Source of the DNA: Bacillota bacterium
GTDB taxonomy: Bacteria > Bacillota > Sulfobacillia > Sulfobacillales > Sulfobacillaceae
Length of the DNA stretch: 44,021 bases
NCBI GenBank assembly: GCA_021795465.1
Contig: JAJYPK010000010.1
Span: forward strand, 1-44,021
Direction: 5' to 3'
The notes below the pieces were generated by a model. The model saw only the letters and a list, made by a program, of their open reading frames with translations. It was not told the DNA's origin and did no database searches. Position 1 is the first letter of the stretch. Every line of letters starts with the position of its first letter. Positions 8,052 through 16,088 of the stretch are shown here, in pieces. Position numbers and translations under genes: made by a program.

Positions 8052-9239
8052 ATGGCGGGAAATGAAACGGTAGTGCGTTTAAAGATTAAGGAAGGTCGAG
8101 TCTTAGAAGGATCCCCTTGGATTTACCGGGGGCAATTTGATGCGCCGCATGGGGATGTGACTCCCGGTCGTGTCGTGACGGTGACGGACCGTACCGGACA
8201 CTTTGTGGGTCGGGGATTTTATAATCCTCACTCGGTTATTCAAGTGCGTCTCCTAAGTCGGCGTAAAGATGAGGTTATCGACGAGGGATGGTTTTCCAGG
8301 AAGGTCGCCGAGGCCATTGCGAGCCGCACTCTATGGGTGGGCGCACGGGATGCCTATCGTGTGGTTAATTCGGAAGCGGATGGTTTACCGGGGCTTATCG
8401 TGGACAAATATGGTCCCATGCTCGTAGTTCAAGTGTTAAGCATGGGTCTTGGAGCATTTATGTCCCCTATTCTGGAGACTCTCGTCCAGCACTATCAGCC
8501 CACAGGCATCTACGAGCGTGGGGATGTGGCGGTGCGGGATCGGGAAGGCTTACCGCGAGTGGACCAGTTAGTCTTCGGTCGTCTGGAATCTCCCGTAGAG
8601 ATTCACGAGCATGGTGTCACGATGAGTATCGACATCGCGGGTGGACAAAAGACCGGACACTTCTTGGACCAATATGAAAACCGAGGACGCGTGGCAAGCT
8701 TTGCAGGTGGAGTCAAAGCCTTTGATGCTTTTTCCCATACCGCGGGATTCGGATTGGTTTTGGCTCGGCATGGGGCAGAAGAAGTGACGGCCATTGATAT
8801 TGACCAAGGCGCCACGAGCCAAGCTGAACGCAATGCGGAACTCAACCAACTTCAGGATAAAATGCGGTTTGTTACGGAAAATGCCTTTGATTGGCTTCGT
8901 CGACAAAGCGATTTGGGTCCCCAGTATGACTTAGGAATCTTGGATCCACCCGCCTTCACGAAATCGCGGGATGCGGTGGCCGGTGCTCTTAAAGGGTATA
9001 AAGAAATAAATTTACGCGGCATTAAACTGATCCGTCCGGGGGGTCTCTTAGTGACCTCGAGTTGCTCTTATCACGTGTCTGAAGCGGACTTCATTGGGGT
9101 GGTCGGCCAGGCGGCTAAAGATGCCCGACGCCATGTGAAGATCCTAGAAATACGGGGCCAAGCGCCCGATCATCCAATGCTTCCAGCCCTGCCGGAATCT
9201 CGGTATTTGAAGTGTTTAATCCTCCAAGTGGGTTCTTAA
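8052..9239 (+). CDS. rlmI: class I SAM-dependent rRNA methyltransferase, RlmI family
   Basis: The family methylates C5 of a 23S rRNA cytidine. The 395-residue product has an N-terminal PUA domain (about 5-85, with GSPWIYRGQFD), the linker domain with VVNSEADGLPGLIVDKYG, then a Rossmann methyltransferase domain: FLDQYENRG, KAFDAFSHTAGFGLVLARHGAEEVTAID (SAM-binding motif I) and the catalytic-loop LDPPAFTKS. The CSYHVS segment supplies the candidate catalytic Cys. GAGGGAGG at 8035-8042 is the ribosome site. The gene stands alone between the GH18 gene and an MFS transporter. Confidence 0.9.
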   Translation: MAGNETVVRLKIKEGRVLEGSPWIYRGQFDAPHGDVTPGRVVTVTDRTGHFVGRGFYNPHSVIQVRLLSRRKDEVIDEGWFSRKVAEAIASRTLWVGARDAYRVVNSEADGLPGLIVDKYGPMLVVQVLSMGLGAFMSPILETLVQHYQPTGIYERGDVAVRDREGLPRVDQLVFGRLESPVEIHEHGVTMSIDIAGGQKTGHFLDQYENRGRVASFAGGVKAFDAFSHTAGFGLVLARHGAEEVTAIDIDQGATSQAERNAELNQLQDKMRFVTENAFDWLRRQSDLGPQYDLGILDPPAFTKSRDAVAGALKGYKEINLRGIKLIRPGGLLVTSSCSYHVSEADFIGVVGQAAKDARRHVKILEIRGQAPDHPMLPALPESRYLKCLILQVGS

Positions 9240-9249
9240 GAAGTCTGCC

Positions 9250-9274
9250 GGTTGTTAATGCAATCTTAACAACC
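9250..9274 (+). repeat. inverted repeat downstream of rlmI
   Basis: GGTTGTTAA (9250-9258) and TTAACAACC (9266-9274) form a perfect 9-bp inverted repeat with a 7-base spacer, 11 bases after the rlmI stop and ~85 bases before the MFS start. No U-tract follows, so it could be a weak terminator for rlmI or an operator for the transporter. Confidence 0.4.
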
Positions 9275-9357
9275 TCTTAAAGTCATCGTAATCCAAACGG
9301 GGCATGATACAGCTAAAGAAAAGAAGCGATCAACCAGACATCACTAGGAGGAGACTC

Positions 9358-10794
9358 ATGCCGACCGACACCGATACCCTTCATGGAATGTTAGATAATG
9401 CGCAATTAAACCGGACTCACTGGAAAGTCTGGTTTCTTTCTGCTATGGGCGTGTTCCTCGATGGATTTGATCTCTTTATTATTGGAGTAGCGTTGCCGCT
9501 TATTTCCCACAGCATGGGCATCACCAAGGAGTGGATCGGGTTGGTGGGCGCTGCCGCCCCTCTCGGTGCCATGGTGGGGGCTTTCACCTTGGGTCGATAT
9601 ACGGACAAGCTGGGCCGAAAAGCGATGTATCTTTTTGATTTAGTGTTCTTTGTGGTTTTCGCCGGGTTGTCCGCAATCGCTTGGAATGTCGGTTCGTTGT
9701 TGGCGTTTCGCTTCCTCTTGGGGATTGGCATCGGAGCGGACTATCCCATATCGTCTACGTACGTCTCAGAATTTATGCCAAAAAAGATTCGCGGTCGCAT
9801 GCTTTCGGGAGCCTTCAGTTTTCAAGCCCTGGGGGCGCTGTTTGGCGCGGCCGTAGGATTGGGAATCCTTATGCTTCATCCGGCGCCGGATGCCTGGCGG
9901 TATATGCTGGCCATTGGGGTCATTCCCGCCATCATCGTGATGGTGTTACGGACTTCGGTACCAGAAAGTCCGCGTTGGTATCTAGCTCAAGGCCAAGTCG
10001 ACAAAGCGGGAGCAGTCGCAGAGAAATTGACGGGGAAAGTGGCCGCAGTAACCGCCGCCGCAGAATCGCCATTACGCTACAAGGTCCTCTTTAGTCGGCA
10101 ATACCTTCGCCGCACGATTTTAGCGACAGTTCCTTGGTTTCTGATGGACATCGGGCTTTACGGAATCGGGGTATTTACCCCCACAATCTTGGCCGTGATG
10201 GCGTTTACCGGACACGGGAGTTTCATTCACAAGGATGTCCTCTCTACCCAAGGTGCGGTATTTTTAGACATCTTCTTGGTCGTTGGGTTTGCCTTAAGCA
10301 TTCTCTTGATTGAACGTTGGGGCCGGATTCGCCTCCAATGGCTAGGATTTTTGGGGATGACCGTGGCCATGGTGTTGCTGGCGTTGGTGGGTGTGCCTAA
10401 AGGAGCGAGTGGAGGAACCGTCGCGCTCATCTTTATCGGGTTTGCTCTCTTTAACCTCATGGTAAACATGGGACCCAACGCGACCACATGGATTCTTCCG
10501 ACGGAAGTCTTTCCAACAAGTCTAAGGGCTTCGGGTCATGGGCTCGCAGCGGCCTCGGGGAAATTCGGTGCGGCCATCGGTATTTTCCTTCTGCCGGTCA
10601 TCGAAAAGAGTCTTGGAATCGGGTGGACTTTGGCTATGGTCGCTGTAGCTTCGTTTCTTGGGCTGATCATCACCTGGCTATTCGGCGTCGAAACCCAGGG
10701 TCAGTCCCTCGAAGATACGGGATCGGTTGTACCGACACTGAGGCAGCCGAACCGTGGGTCGCGGGGGACCGCGCCGGCTGTGAGCAAGTTATAA
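9358..10794 (+). CDS. MFS transporter, metabolite:H+ symporter type
   Basis: The 478-residue product has 12 predicted membrane helices in two six-helix halves. The first helix carries FLDGFDLFIIGVALPLI, the loop between helices 2 and 3 has the MFS signature GRYTDKLGRKA, and the PESPRWYLAQGQ motif after helix 6 places it in the sugar/metabolite:H+ symporter group (sugar, aromatic-acid or phosphate transporters). The substrate cannot be told. The start at 9358 is chosen because AGGAGG lies 6 bases upstream; an in-frame ATG at 9304 has no ribosome site. A strong terminator follows. Confidence 0.87.
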   Translation: MPTDTDTLHGMLDNAQLNRTHWKVWFLSAMGVFLDGFDLFIIGVALPLISHSMGITKEWIGLVGAAAPLGAMVGAFTLGRYTDKLGRKAMYLFDLVFFVVFAGLSAIAWNVGSLLAFRFLLGIGIGADYPISSTYVSEFMPKKIRGRMLSGAFSFQALGALFGAAVGLGILMLHPAPDAWRYMLAIGVIPAIIVMVLRTSVPESPRWYLAQGQVDKAGAVAEKLTGKVAAVTAAAESPLRYKVLFSRQYLRRTILATVPWFLMDIGLYGIGVFTPTILAVMAFTGHGSFIHKDVLSTQGAVFLDIFLVVGFALSILLIERWGRIRLQWLGFLGMTVAMVLLALVGVPKGASGGTVALIFIGFALFNLMVNMGPNATTWILPTEVFPTSLRASGHGLAAASGKFGAAIGIFLLPVIEKSLGIGWTLAMVAVASFLGLIITWLFGVETQGQSLEDTGSVVPTLRQPNRGSRGTAPAVSKL

Positions 10795-10805
10795 AGGTAA
10801 AGCTC

Positions 10806-10843
10806 AAAAAAAGAGTTCTCCGAGAGTGGAGAGCTCTTTTTTT
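10806..10843 (+). terminator. intrinsic terminator after the MFS gene
   Basis: AGAGTTCTCC (10812-10821) pairs with GGAGAGCTCT (10828-10837), one wobble, loop GAGAGT, followed by seven T. A run of A precedes the stem, so it could also stop transcription on the minus strand. Confidence 0.9.
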
Positions 10844-10982
10844 GGCCATTCAGAGGAGCCGATAATATGGTGCCTTCATTCTCCTCCGACTTCATTGGTA
10901 ATCCCCTGTAAACTCCAAGCCGGTGGTTAAGACGTTCACCCAACAGCCTCTGCCAGGGAGCGTTAGATGGCTTTGACGCGGG

Positions 10983-11438
10983 TTATTTTCGAGCTAGAAT
11001 CCGCGACAGTTGCGGATACCGGAGATGTAACACCACTGAACGTACTCCCCAGACGATCGCTATCCCCAAGGCAATCTCCCAGGTGACGATCGTCGTCTGA
11101 TGTAACACGACCGCGATGACTCCCTGTAACGCAAAAATTACCAGCCAACTCACAAGATAGTGCCAATCGCCCTGAAGCACCCATTGCCCGTCCTTCTCGT
11201 AGAGTCGCGTAAAATACCCTTGCAGGATTGCAAAAGGGATCGACACCCCGACAGACATCAGGGTGACCCAGATTTGTACGGTGGGGACCGGGTGGGGCAG
11301 GGTCCGATAGGTCCAGTACAGACCCAGGATGGGGAGAATATAAAATCGAAATCGCGTGGGTCGTCGGGGCGTGACTTGACGAATAATGAAGAACACGACC
11401 AATGTTAGACCCAAGACGTCGTACACCAGATTAGGCAT
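10983..11438 (-). CDS. small integral membrane protein, CcdC/DUF1453-like
   Basis: The 151-residue product has about five hydrophobic segments: LVYDVLGLTLVVFFII, then after a basic RQVTPRRPTRFRF linker FYILPILGLYW, IWVTLMSVGVSIPFAI, WLVIFALQGVIAVVL and IALGIAIVWGVRSVVL. The layout, with RxxxPRRxRxRR after the first helix, resembles DUF1453/CcdC membrane proteins; this is a weak family call. ATG at 11438 lies 12 bases after AGGAG; the GTG at 11447 is only 3 bases away and less likely. It stands alone, with nothing to hint at its job. Confidence 0.6.
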   Translation of the reverse strand: MPNLVYDVLGLTLVVFFIIRQVTPRRPTRFRFYILPILGLYWTYRTLPHPVPTVQIWVTLMSVGVSIPFAILQGYFTRLYEKDGQWVLQGDWHYLVSWLVIFALQGVIAVVLHQTTIVTWEIALGIAIVWGVRSVVLHLRYPQLSRILARK

Positions 11439-11505
11439 GATAAGCACACTCTCCTACGTCAATTTTTTGTGTAAATCCTGGCTAGTTGCTTGCTTAGACT
11501 TTTGT

Positions 11506-13009
11506 TCAATCCCGGACCCTCTGCACCGGTTCGCCCGTTTGAGGTGTTCGGATGGCCACGGCGAGAAGGAAGCCGACCAGGCTAATACCCGCAATGATGC
11601 CAATTACGTCGTGAAACCCCGACGTCTCGGCATTCTGAACTAAATGGACAACGACGGCTGATGCGTGCGCAGGGTGGTTCACGGCGGTAAGCACTTGAGA
11701 GGACGATAGGTGGTGTTGACTGGCCGCCGCTTGCACTTGAGCCTTTTCGCGCACTGTGAACAGACTGACCAAGAGACCAATTCCCACGGTGCCTCCCACC
11801 CGTTGGACGATGTTAAACAAGGTGGTCCCATCAGGAATACGGTCCTCGGGAAGAAATCCCATCAGGCCATTTAACAGCGGCTGAATGACCAAGCCGATGG
11901 CAAAACCGCGCCCAATAATGAACAGGGCCGTGACCCATGCGGGCGATGTCACGGTAACGGCATAGAGAGCAAGCGTGCTCGCCGTTAAGAGGGCCATGCC
12001 GAGTAGAACCGTGGAGCGGGTACCCCATCGGCGGGGCAATTGATTCCCGATCACAACGCCGACACCCGGTCACAAGTCCTTGCGGTAATAGCGTCAATCC
12101 CGCGACCAACGGTGTACGCCCCTGAATGGCTTGCATAAACACCGGCACCAGAAAGATTACCCCAAATGTGACCACCGACACCAGGGCGGATAAAATCAGG
12201 GCGAGGACAGCTTGCCCGTTTGCCATTAAGGAGACATCCACGATGGAATGGCGACGATGTCGTGCCCACCAGCCGTATATGATGAAGAGCAACAGTCCGC
12301 CGACCCAGATAGGCCACACGGAAACCGCCCACCAACCACGTTGGGGACCTTTTACAGCGCCATACGTCACGGCGGTCAAGGCCACGGCCAGCCCCAGGAA
12401 CCCTGCGCTATCGAACCGTGGCACAATCGCATGGGGCAGTCCTCCCAACTCCGGCGGGATGTGCCGGACCCCGACCAAGGCGAGAATCCCGACCGGCACG
12501 TTGATCAGAAAAATGAGCGGCCAGCCTCCCCAGTGAATCAGCACACCGCCCAAGGCGGGTGCGATCGCGGGTGCCAGAAACAACACCATACCTGCCATGG
12601 CCGGCATCTGTTTTTGCGTTTGGCCGTCTCCGCCAAACATCATATTCATCGCCAAAGGGACTAATGGACCCCCAAAAAGGCCTTGGGCAACCCGCGCTGC
12701 AATCAGCCAGGGGAGTGAAGGTGCCAGGGCACTCAGGCCAGACAGCAGCGTGAATCCGAATAAACTCACGGTATATAAGCGCAACGAACCCCAGCGTTTA
12801 GCCCCGTCCGCCACTAAAGCCAGGGTGAGTCCCAAGGACAAAAGATAGGCGGTCGCCACCCACTGCACGTCCCTGAGCGAACTATGTAAACTGGTGGCGA
12901 TAGCGGGGAGACCCACATTGACAATACTGCTGTCCACCATGGTCAAAAAAGGACCGGCCAAGAGCCCGACTAAAACCCATCCCCGCAGCGACCGTTGCTG
13001 AGCGTGCAT
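11506..13009 (-). pseudogene. DHA2-family (EmrB/QacA) drug exporter with a frameshift
   Basis: The gene reads normally from the start near 13009 through about 315 residues: WVLVGLLAGPFLTMVDSSIVNVGLPAI (motif D1 of 14-helix exporters), WVATAYLL, LALVADGAKRWG and the motif C-like region. After LTLLPQGLVTG the frame breaks at about 12064. One extra base turns GGG-GTC-GGC into GGG-T-GTC-GGC; the remaining ~185 residues (VIGNQLPRRWGTR to the end) continue in another frame. It encodes a proton-driven multidrug exporter that would be truncated. It could be a real mutation or a sequencing error. It lies just downstream of its probable TetR regulator on the same strand. TTG, GTG and ATG starts occur at 13015, 13012 and 13009. 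Confidence 0.82.
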
Positions 13010-13032
13010 CACCAATGGTTCCTTTCTGTACT

Positions 13033-13052
13033 TTGACCGACTGATCGGTCAA
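13033..13052 (-). promoter_or_regulatory. TetR-type operator before the exporter
   Basis: TTGACCGA and TCGGTCAA (8-bp arms, 4-base centre) form a perfect palindrome between tetR and the DHA2 gene, just before the exporter's ribosome site. It shares the TGACCG/GGTCAAT core with the site before tetR. Confidence 0.65.
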
Positions 13053-13072
13053 TATTAGAATAAAAAATAAGA

Positions 13073-13681
13073 TCACGTGACCGATGCGCTGTGCCGTCCT
13101 GTAAAAAGGCTAATGAGCGCTTCGGTGACTGGAGGCACGGTACCTGCCATAGCATGGCTGATGGCCAACCCTTGGATGCAGGAACCCAATAACAAAGCCA
13201 ACTGCTCGGGTTCGCCGACAATCACTTCGCCCGCCTGTTGGCCCGCTCGGATAAAGTCTCGCATCAACTCCTGGGTATGATGAGCAAATCCAATGGCCTG
13301 TTTACGGGCTTTGATGGGCACGGCATCACTCACCAAAGCTTGCAGGACCACCATGAACATGTCGGGCTGCTCGGTGAGCCCCTCTAAGGTTTGAGTCACG
13401 AGCCACCGCAACCGTTCGGTGGCCGTGCCCGGACGATTCATGGCCTCTTCGAAGAGTTGGACTGTGCCACGACTGGCACGGTCGACCAGGGTAGCATAGA
13501 GCTCCGCCTTACTCCCAAAATAGTGATAGAGAAGACCTTTGCTCATAGAGACGGTGTCCGCGATGTCCTCAATGCGGGTGCCAACGTAGCCGTTATGGGC
13601 AAACAAGTGTGCGGCACTAGCCCGAATCTCCGATTGACGTTGTTCACGGATCGTTTGGTTCGCTGACGGTGTCCGTGGCAT
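13073..13681 (-). CDS. TetR/AcrR family transcriptional repressor
   Basis: The 202-residue product has the TetR N-terminal DNA-binding domain: EIRASAAHLFAHNGYVGTRI then EDIADTVSMSKGLLYHYFGSKAELY, with the recognition helix around residues 40-50, and a mostly helical ligand/dimer domain. ATG at 13681 is preferred, 11 bases after AAGAAGG; a GTG at 13693 overlaps that site. It very likely represses itself and the adjacent DHA2 exporter, because matching palindromes lie before both genes. The exporter is frameshifted, so the regulator may now have little to control. Confidence 0.9.
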   Translation of the reverse strand: MPRTPSANQTIREQRQSEIRASAAHLFAHNGYVGTRIEDIADTVSMSKGLLYHYFGSKAELYATLVDRASRGTVQLFEEAMNRPGTATERLRWLVTQTLEGLTEQPDMFMVVLQALVSDAVPIKARKQAIGFAHHTQELMRDFIRAGQQAGEVIVGEPEQLALLLGSCIQGLAISHAMAGTVPPVTEALISLFTGRHSASVT

Positions 13682-13703
13682 CGAAATGTTCACCTTCTTA
13701 GAC

Positions 13704-13717
13704 TGACCGTTTGGTCA
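13704..13717 (-). promoter_or_regulatory. TetR-type operator before tetR
   Basis: TGACCGTTTGGTCA is a 5-bp-arm palindrome with a 4-base centre. It sits immediately downstream of the predicted -10 of the tetR promoter, so bound repressor would block initiation. It shares TGACCG and GGTCAATA with the site at 13033-13052. Confidence 0.6.
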
Positions 13718-13746
13718 ATAATATATCGCGTGAGTGGAGAAGTCAA
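13718..13746 (-). promoter_or_regulatory. sigma-A promoter for tetR
   Basis: On the minus strand, TTGACT (13746-13741) and TATTAT (13723-13718) are separated by 17 bases. The operator abuts the -10 element. Confidence 0.6.
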
Positions 13747-13920
13747 CCTCTCTATCACCCTGGCGTCCTTTGTTTCAAGCGCCTGATCCCAGACGGGAGG
13801 TGGTGAGGCAGAGGCTAGACTCTTGGCTGTCGTATACCACGATCGGACCTAGGTGCAACTCGGTAATACAGTTCGGCCCGAGTTTTTCTTGGGCTAGTTC
13901 CGGGAGAGCCGATATAAGCT

Positions 13921-14784
13921 CTAGCGACCTTTCGTGGGACGTCCCGCAAGGATGGCTCCTGAGACGGTAAGCGTACCTCCTATCAATTCAGCAACGCTTA
14001 TGGATTCATGAAGGAGGCTCATGCCCAATAGGAGTGTCCATACCGGTAGGAGATTCATGAACGGTCCTGACAACGCGGCCCCAACGCGGGACACCCCAAC
14101 GGTCCACGCCACGTACGCAATAACGGATGCCGCCGTACTAATGTAAGTGACTGCAAGAATGCCCGTAGAGGTTAGATGAATCGCGTGTGGATGCCACGTC
14201 CAGATCGATGCGGTGACACTGAAGAGGGCTCCGATGAGGGCTGCCCCCGCAGTGAGTGTCAGGGCATCCATCGATTGTCCCCACTTTTTGGCTAACACCG
14301 TGTAAAGGGACCATGCCATGGCCGCGCCAATCAGTTCGAGGTCACCCCCGGATAGAGGGGTGTGCGTCTGACCACGATTCCCGACGATGAACGAGACGCC
14401 AATGACAGATAATCCAACCCCGAGCCAAGCAAGGCGCTGGGGTCGGTCTCGGAGGATGATTACACTACTGACCATGATGAGGACCGGCATCGTCCCGGAA
14501 ATGATTCCGGCTTGCGCAGCAGAGACTGTCTTTAGTCCGATGTACGTCAGGCTCGAAAACGCAAACATGCCGAGAAAGCCAAGAATTAGCAAATGATGCC
14601 ACTGACTCCAAGGCACGCGGCGGCCGGATAGTCTTACCATCACGAGTAAAATGATGGAAGAAATGACCCATCGTACTGCATTTAGCGTCAGTGGAGGGAT
14701 TTGGTTGGATAAAAATCTTCCAGCCACGTAGTTTCCCGACCACAATAAGGTGGCTAGCATGAGCCACCAAAACCCTTTCCGCAT
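13921..14784 (-). CDS. EamA/DMT-superfamily transporter
   Basis: The 287-residue product has ten hydrophobic helices in two EamA repeats: WWLMLATLLWSGNYVAGRFL at the N-terminus and the second repeat from about residue 150 (LELIGAAMAWSLYTVLAKKW). These proteins export amino acids, nucleobases or other small metabolites; the substrate is not evident. ATG at 14784 follows AAGGGGA at a good distance. It lies 78 bases downstream of the HisA-like gene on the same strand, with a large inverted repeat between them. Confidence 0.88.
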   Translation of the reverse strand: MRKGFWWLMLATLLWSGNYVAGRFLSNQIPPLTLNAVRWVISSIILLVMVRLSGRRVPWSQWHHLLILGFLGMFAFSSLTYIGLKTVSAAQAGIISGTMPVLIMVSSVIILRDRPQRLAWLGVGLSVIGVSFIVGNRGQTHTPLSGGDLELIGAAMAWSLYTVLAKKWGQSMDALTLTAGAALIGALFSVTASIWTWHPHAIHLTSTGILAVTYISTAASVIAYVAWTVGVSRVGAALSGPFMNLLPVWTLLLGMSLLHESISVAELIGGTLTVSGAILAGRPTKGR

Positions 14785-14816
14785 CCACGAATCCCCTTAT
14801 GATCGAGCCTATTGTG

Positions 14817-14851
14817 CCCATTGGTTCGGCAAGAATTGATGAACCAATGGG
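14817..14851 (-). repeat. 11-bp perfect inverted repeat between the HisA-like gene and the DMT gene
   Basis: CCCATTGGTTC (14817-14827) and GAACCAATGGG (14841-14851) flank 13 bases. No U-tract follows on either strand, so an operator or a mRNA-processing hairpin is as likely as a terminator. Confidence 0.5.
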
Positions 14852-14862
14852 GACTCCGGTAT

Positions 14863-15555
14863 TTATGACGTTTCTAGCGACTGGAGGTCAGTGTAACATA
14901 AATCACCGTCATAAAAAGCCTTACCGATAATCACACCGGATACGCCGAGATCCTTCAAGGTCAACACGGTGTCGCGATACCTAATACCTCCCGCAATCCA
15001 TACCTCAAATCCTTCTTCTTGAAATTGACGGATGGTACGGCGCTGGGAGGGGAATATGCTGGGGGCCTGCCATGGGCCGCCCAATAAGACGCGACGCACA
15101 CCACTTTGACGCGCGACGTCGAGGCTTTCGCTTGTGAACGGGTTGAGTTCGGCATCCATTTTTAAGGCTACCATGATTTGGGGACCCGGGACGACATCCA
15201 AAATCCTTGAGAACTCGACCGGGTCGCACAACGATCGCCCTAGGACTAGGGTGTCTGCACCGTGGGTGGTGAGAAGGCTTGCGGTGCGCGCATCGCGAAT
15301 ACCTCCACCCACTTGGATGGCGTTGTGGATCGAATGACATCCCAACAACAACGCCGGCAGTGTGGGGGCCAGATTGAGTCGGGAAGGATCACTGAGTTCT
15401 TCAACGTGAATCCGATGGGCTCCCTCTGCGATCCAGTGCCACACCAAAGCTAAGGGATTTGGGCTTTTTACGTGGCCATTGCTATAGGGTGGTCGCGCGT
15501 TACTCACCAATCGACCATAGGCGATTGAGATAGATGGAACAACGTGAAAGGACAT
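14863..15555 (-). CDS. HisA-like TIM-barrel protein lacking the catalytic aspartates
   Basis: The 230-residue product has the HisA/HisF half-barrel repeats. The phosphate-binding loops are intact: IQVGGGIRDARTA, DTLVLGRSL, VWIAGGIRYRD and SGVIIGKAFYDGDL. The catalytic Asp of HisA strand 1 (PALDL in E. coli) reads PSISI here, so Ser10 replaces it. The second catalytic Asp (ALDV in E. coli) reads ALKM, with Lys. Thus ProFAR isomerase activity is doubtful although a phosphorylated ligand may still bind. It is not in a his operon; its neighbour is a DMT transporter. AGGTGG lies 7 bases before the ATG at 15555. It may be a divergent HisA paralogue with another substrate. Confidence 0.75.
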   Translation of the reverse strand: MSFHVVPSISIAYGRLVSNARPPYSNGHVKSPNPLALVWHWIAEGAHRIHVEELSDPSRLNLAPTLPALLLGCHSIHNAIQVGGGIRDARTASLLTTHGADTLVLGRSLCDPVEFSRILDVVPGPQIMVALKMDAELNPFTSESLDVARQSGVRRVLLGGPWQAPSIFPSQRRTIRQFQEEGFEVWIAGGIRYRDTVLTLKDLGVSGVIIGKAFYDGDLCYTDLQSLETS

Positions 15556-16088
15556 CAGGGTGCCACCTCGTGTTTTTCTTCATTATATGTCATGTTTTAA
15601 GATAAAGAAAGAGTTCCGTGTGAGGTTTTTGGTACTATACAAACTTCTATGTTAGGTAAATTGGTGGTGTTGAATTAAACATGGGTCGAATAAGTCAGGA
15701 ATCTGAAGGTTTGCGTGACCGACTTGCGGTGGAAGGGAAGCGATCGACTGATTAAAATTCGGGAAGCAAAGACAATGGGGAGTACACGCCCTGGCGCATC
15801 AGCGTTTGCCCCCCTTGTATCGCCTTCCATGCATGGCACCCATCTTAGGAAGCCAGATCTGGTTGGAGTCGTAAAACACTCGCGGGCACGATTAAATTTA
15901 CTCGCATGACGCATTTCCTTTTCCGCCGTTCGTTTTGTGCCGGTTCGCGCGTCTCAATTCCGGATCCGCCGCTGATTTTCATTGTCATGCGCAACAAACG
16001 AACGTCATTACTATCAATTATATAGTATCATAGCCATATCAGGTCATCGGTCACCACATCGGCATCCTCCAAGGAGGGAGGCTACTCA
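15556..16088. other. 533-base gap, no supported gene
   Basis: No frame here has a convincing start, ribosome site or recognisable protein. The one structure noted is a spaced inverted repeat, CGTTCGTTT at 15927-15935 and AAACGAACG at 15996-16004. The last ~70 bases are AT-rich and probably carry the promoter of the following MFS gene. The gap borders the CTG-rich MFS-HxlR pair and could be a decayed junction. Confidence 0.5.

Noticed and set aside
15675-15914. ORFs on both strands in the gap before the MFS-HxlR pair
   Set aside because: No ribosome site, no recognisable family and biased composition on both strands; treated as chance ORFs in a non-coding gap.
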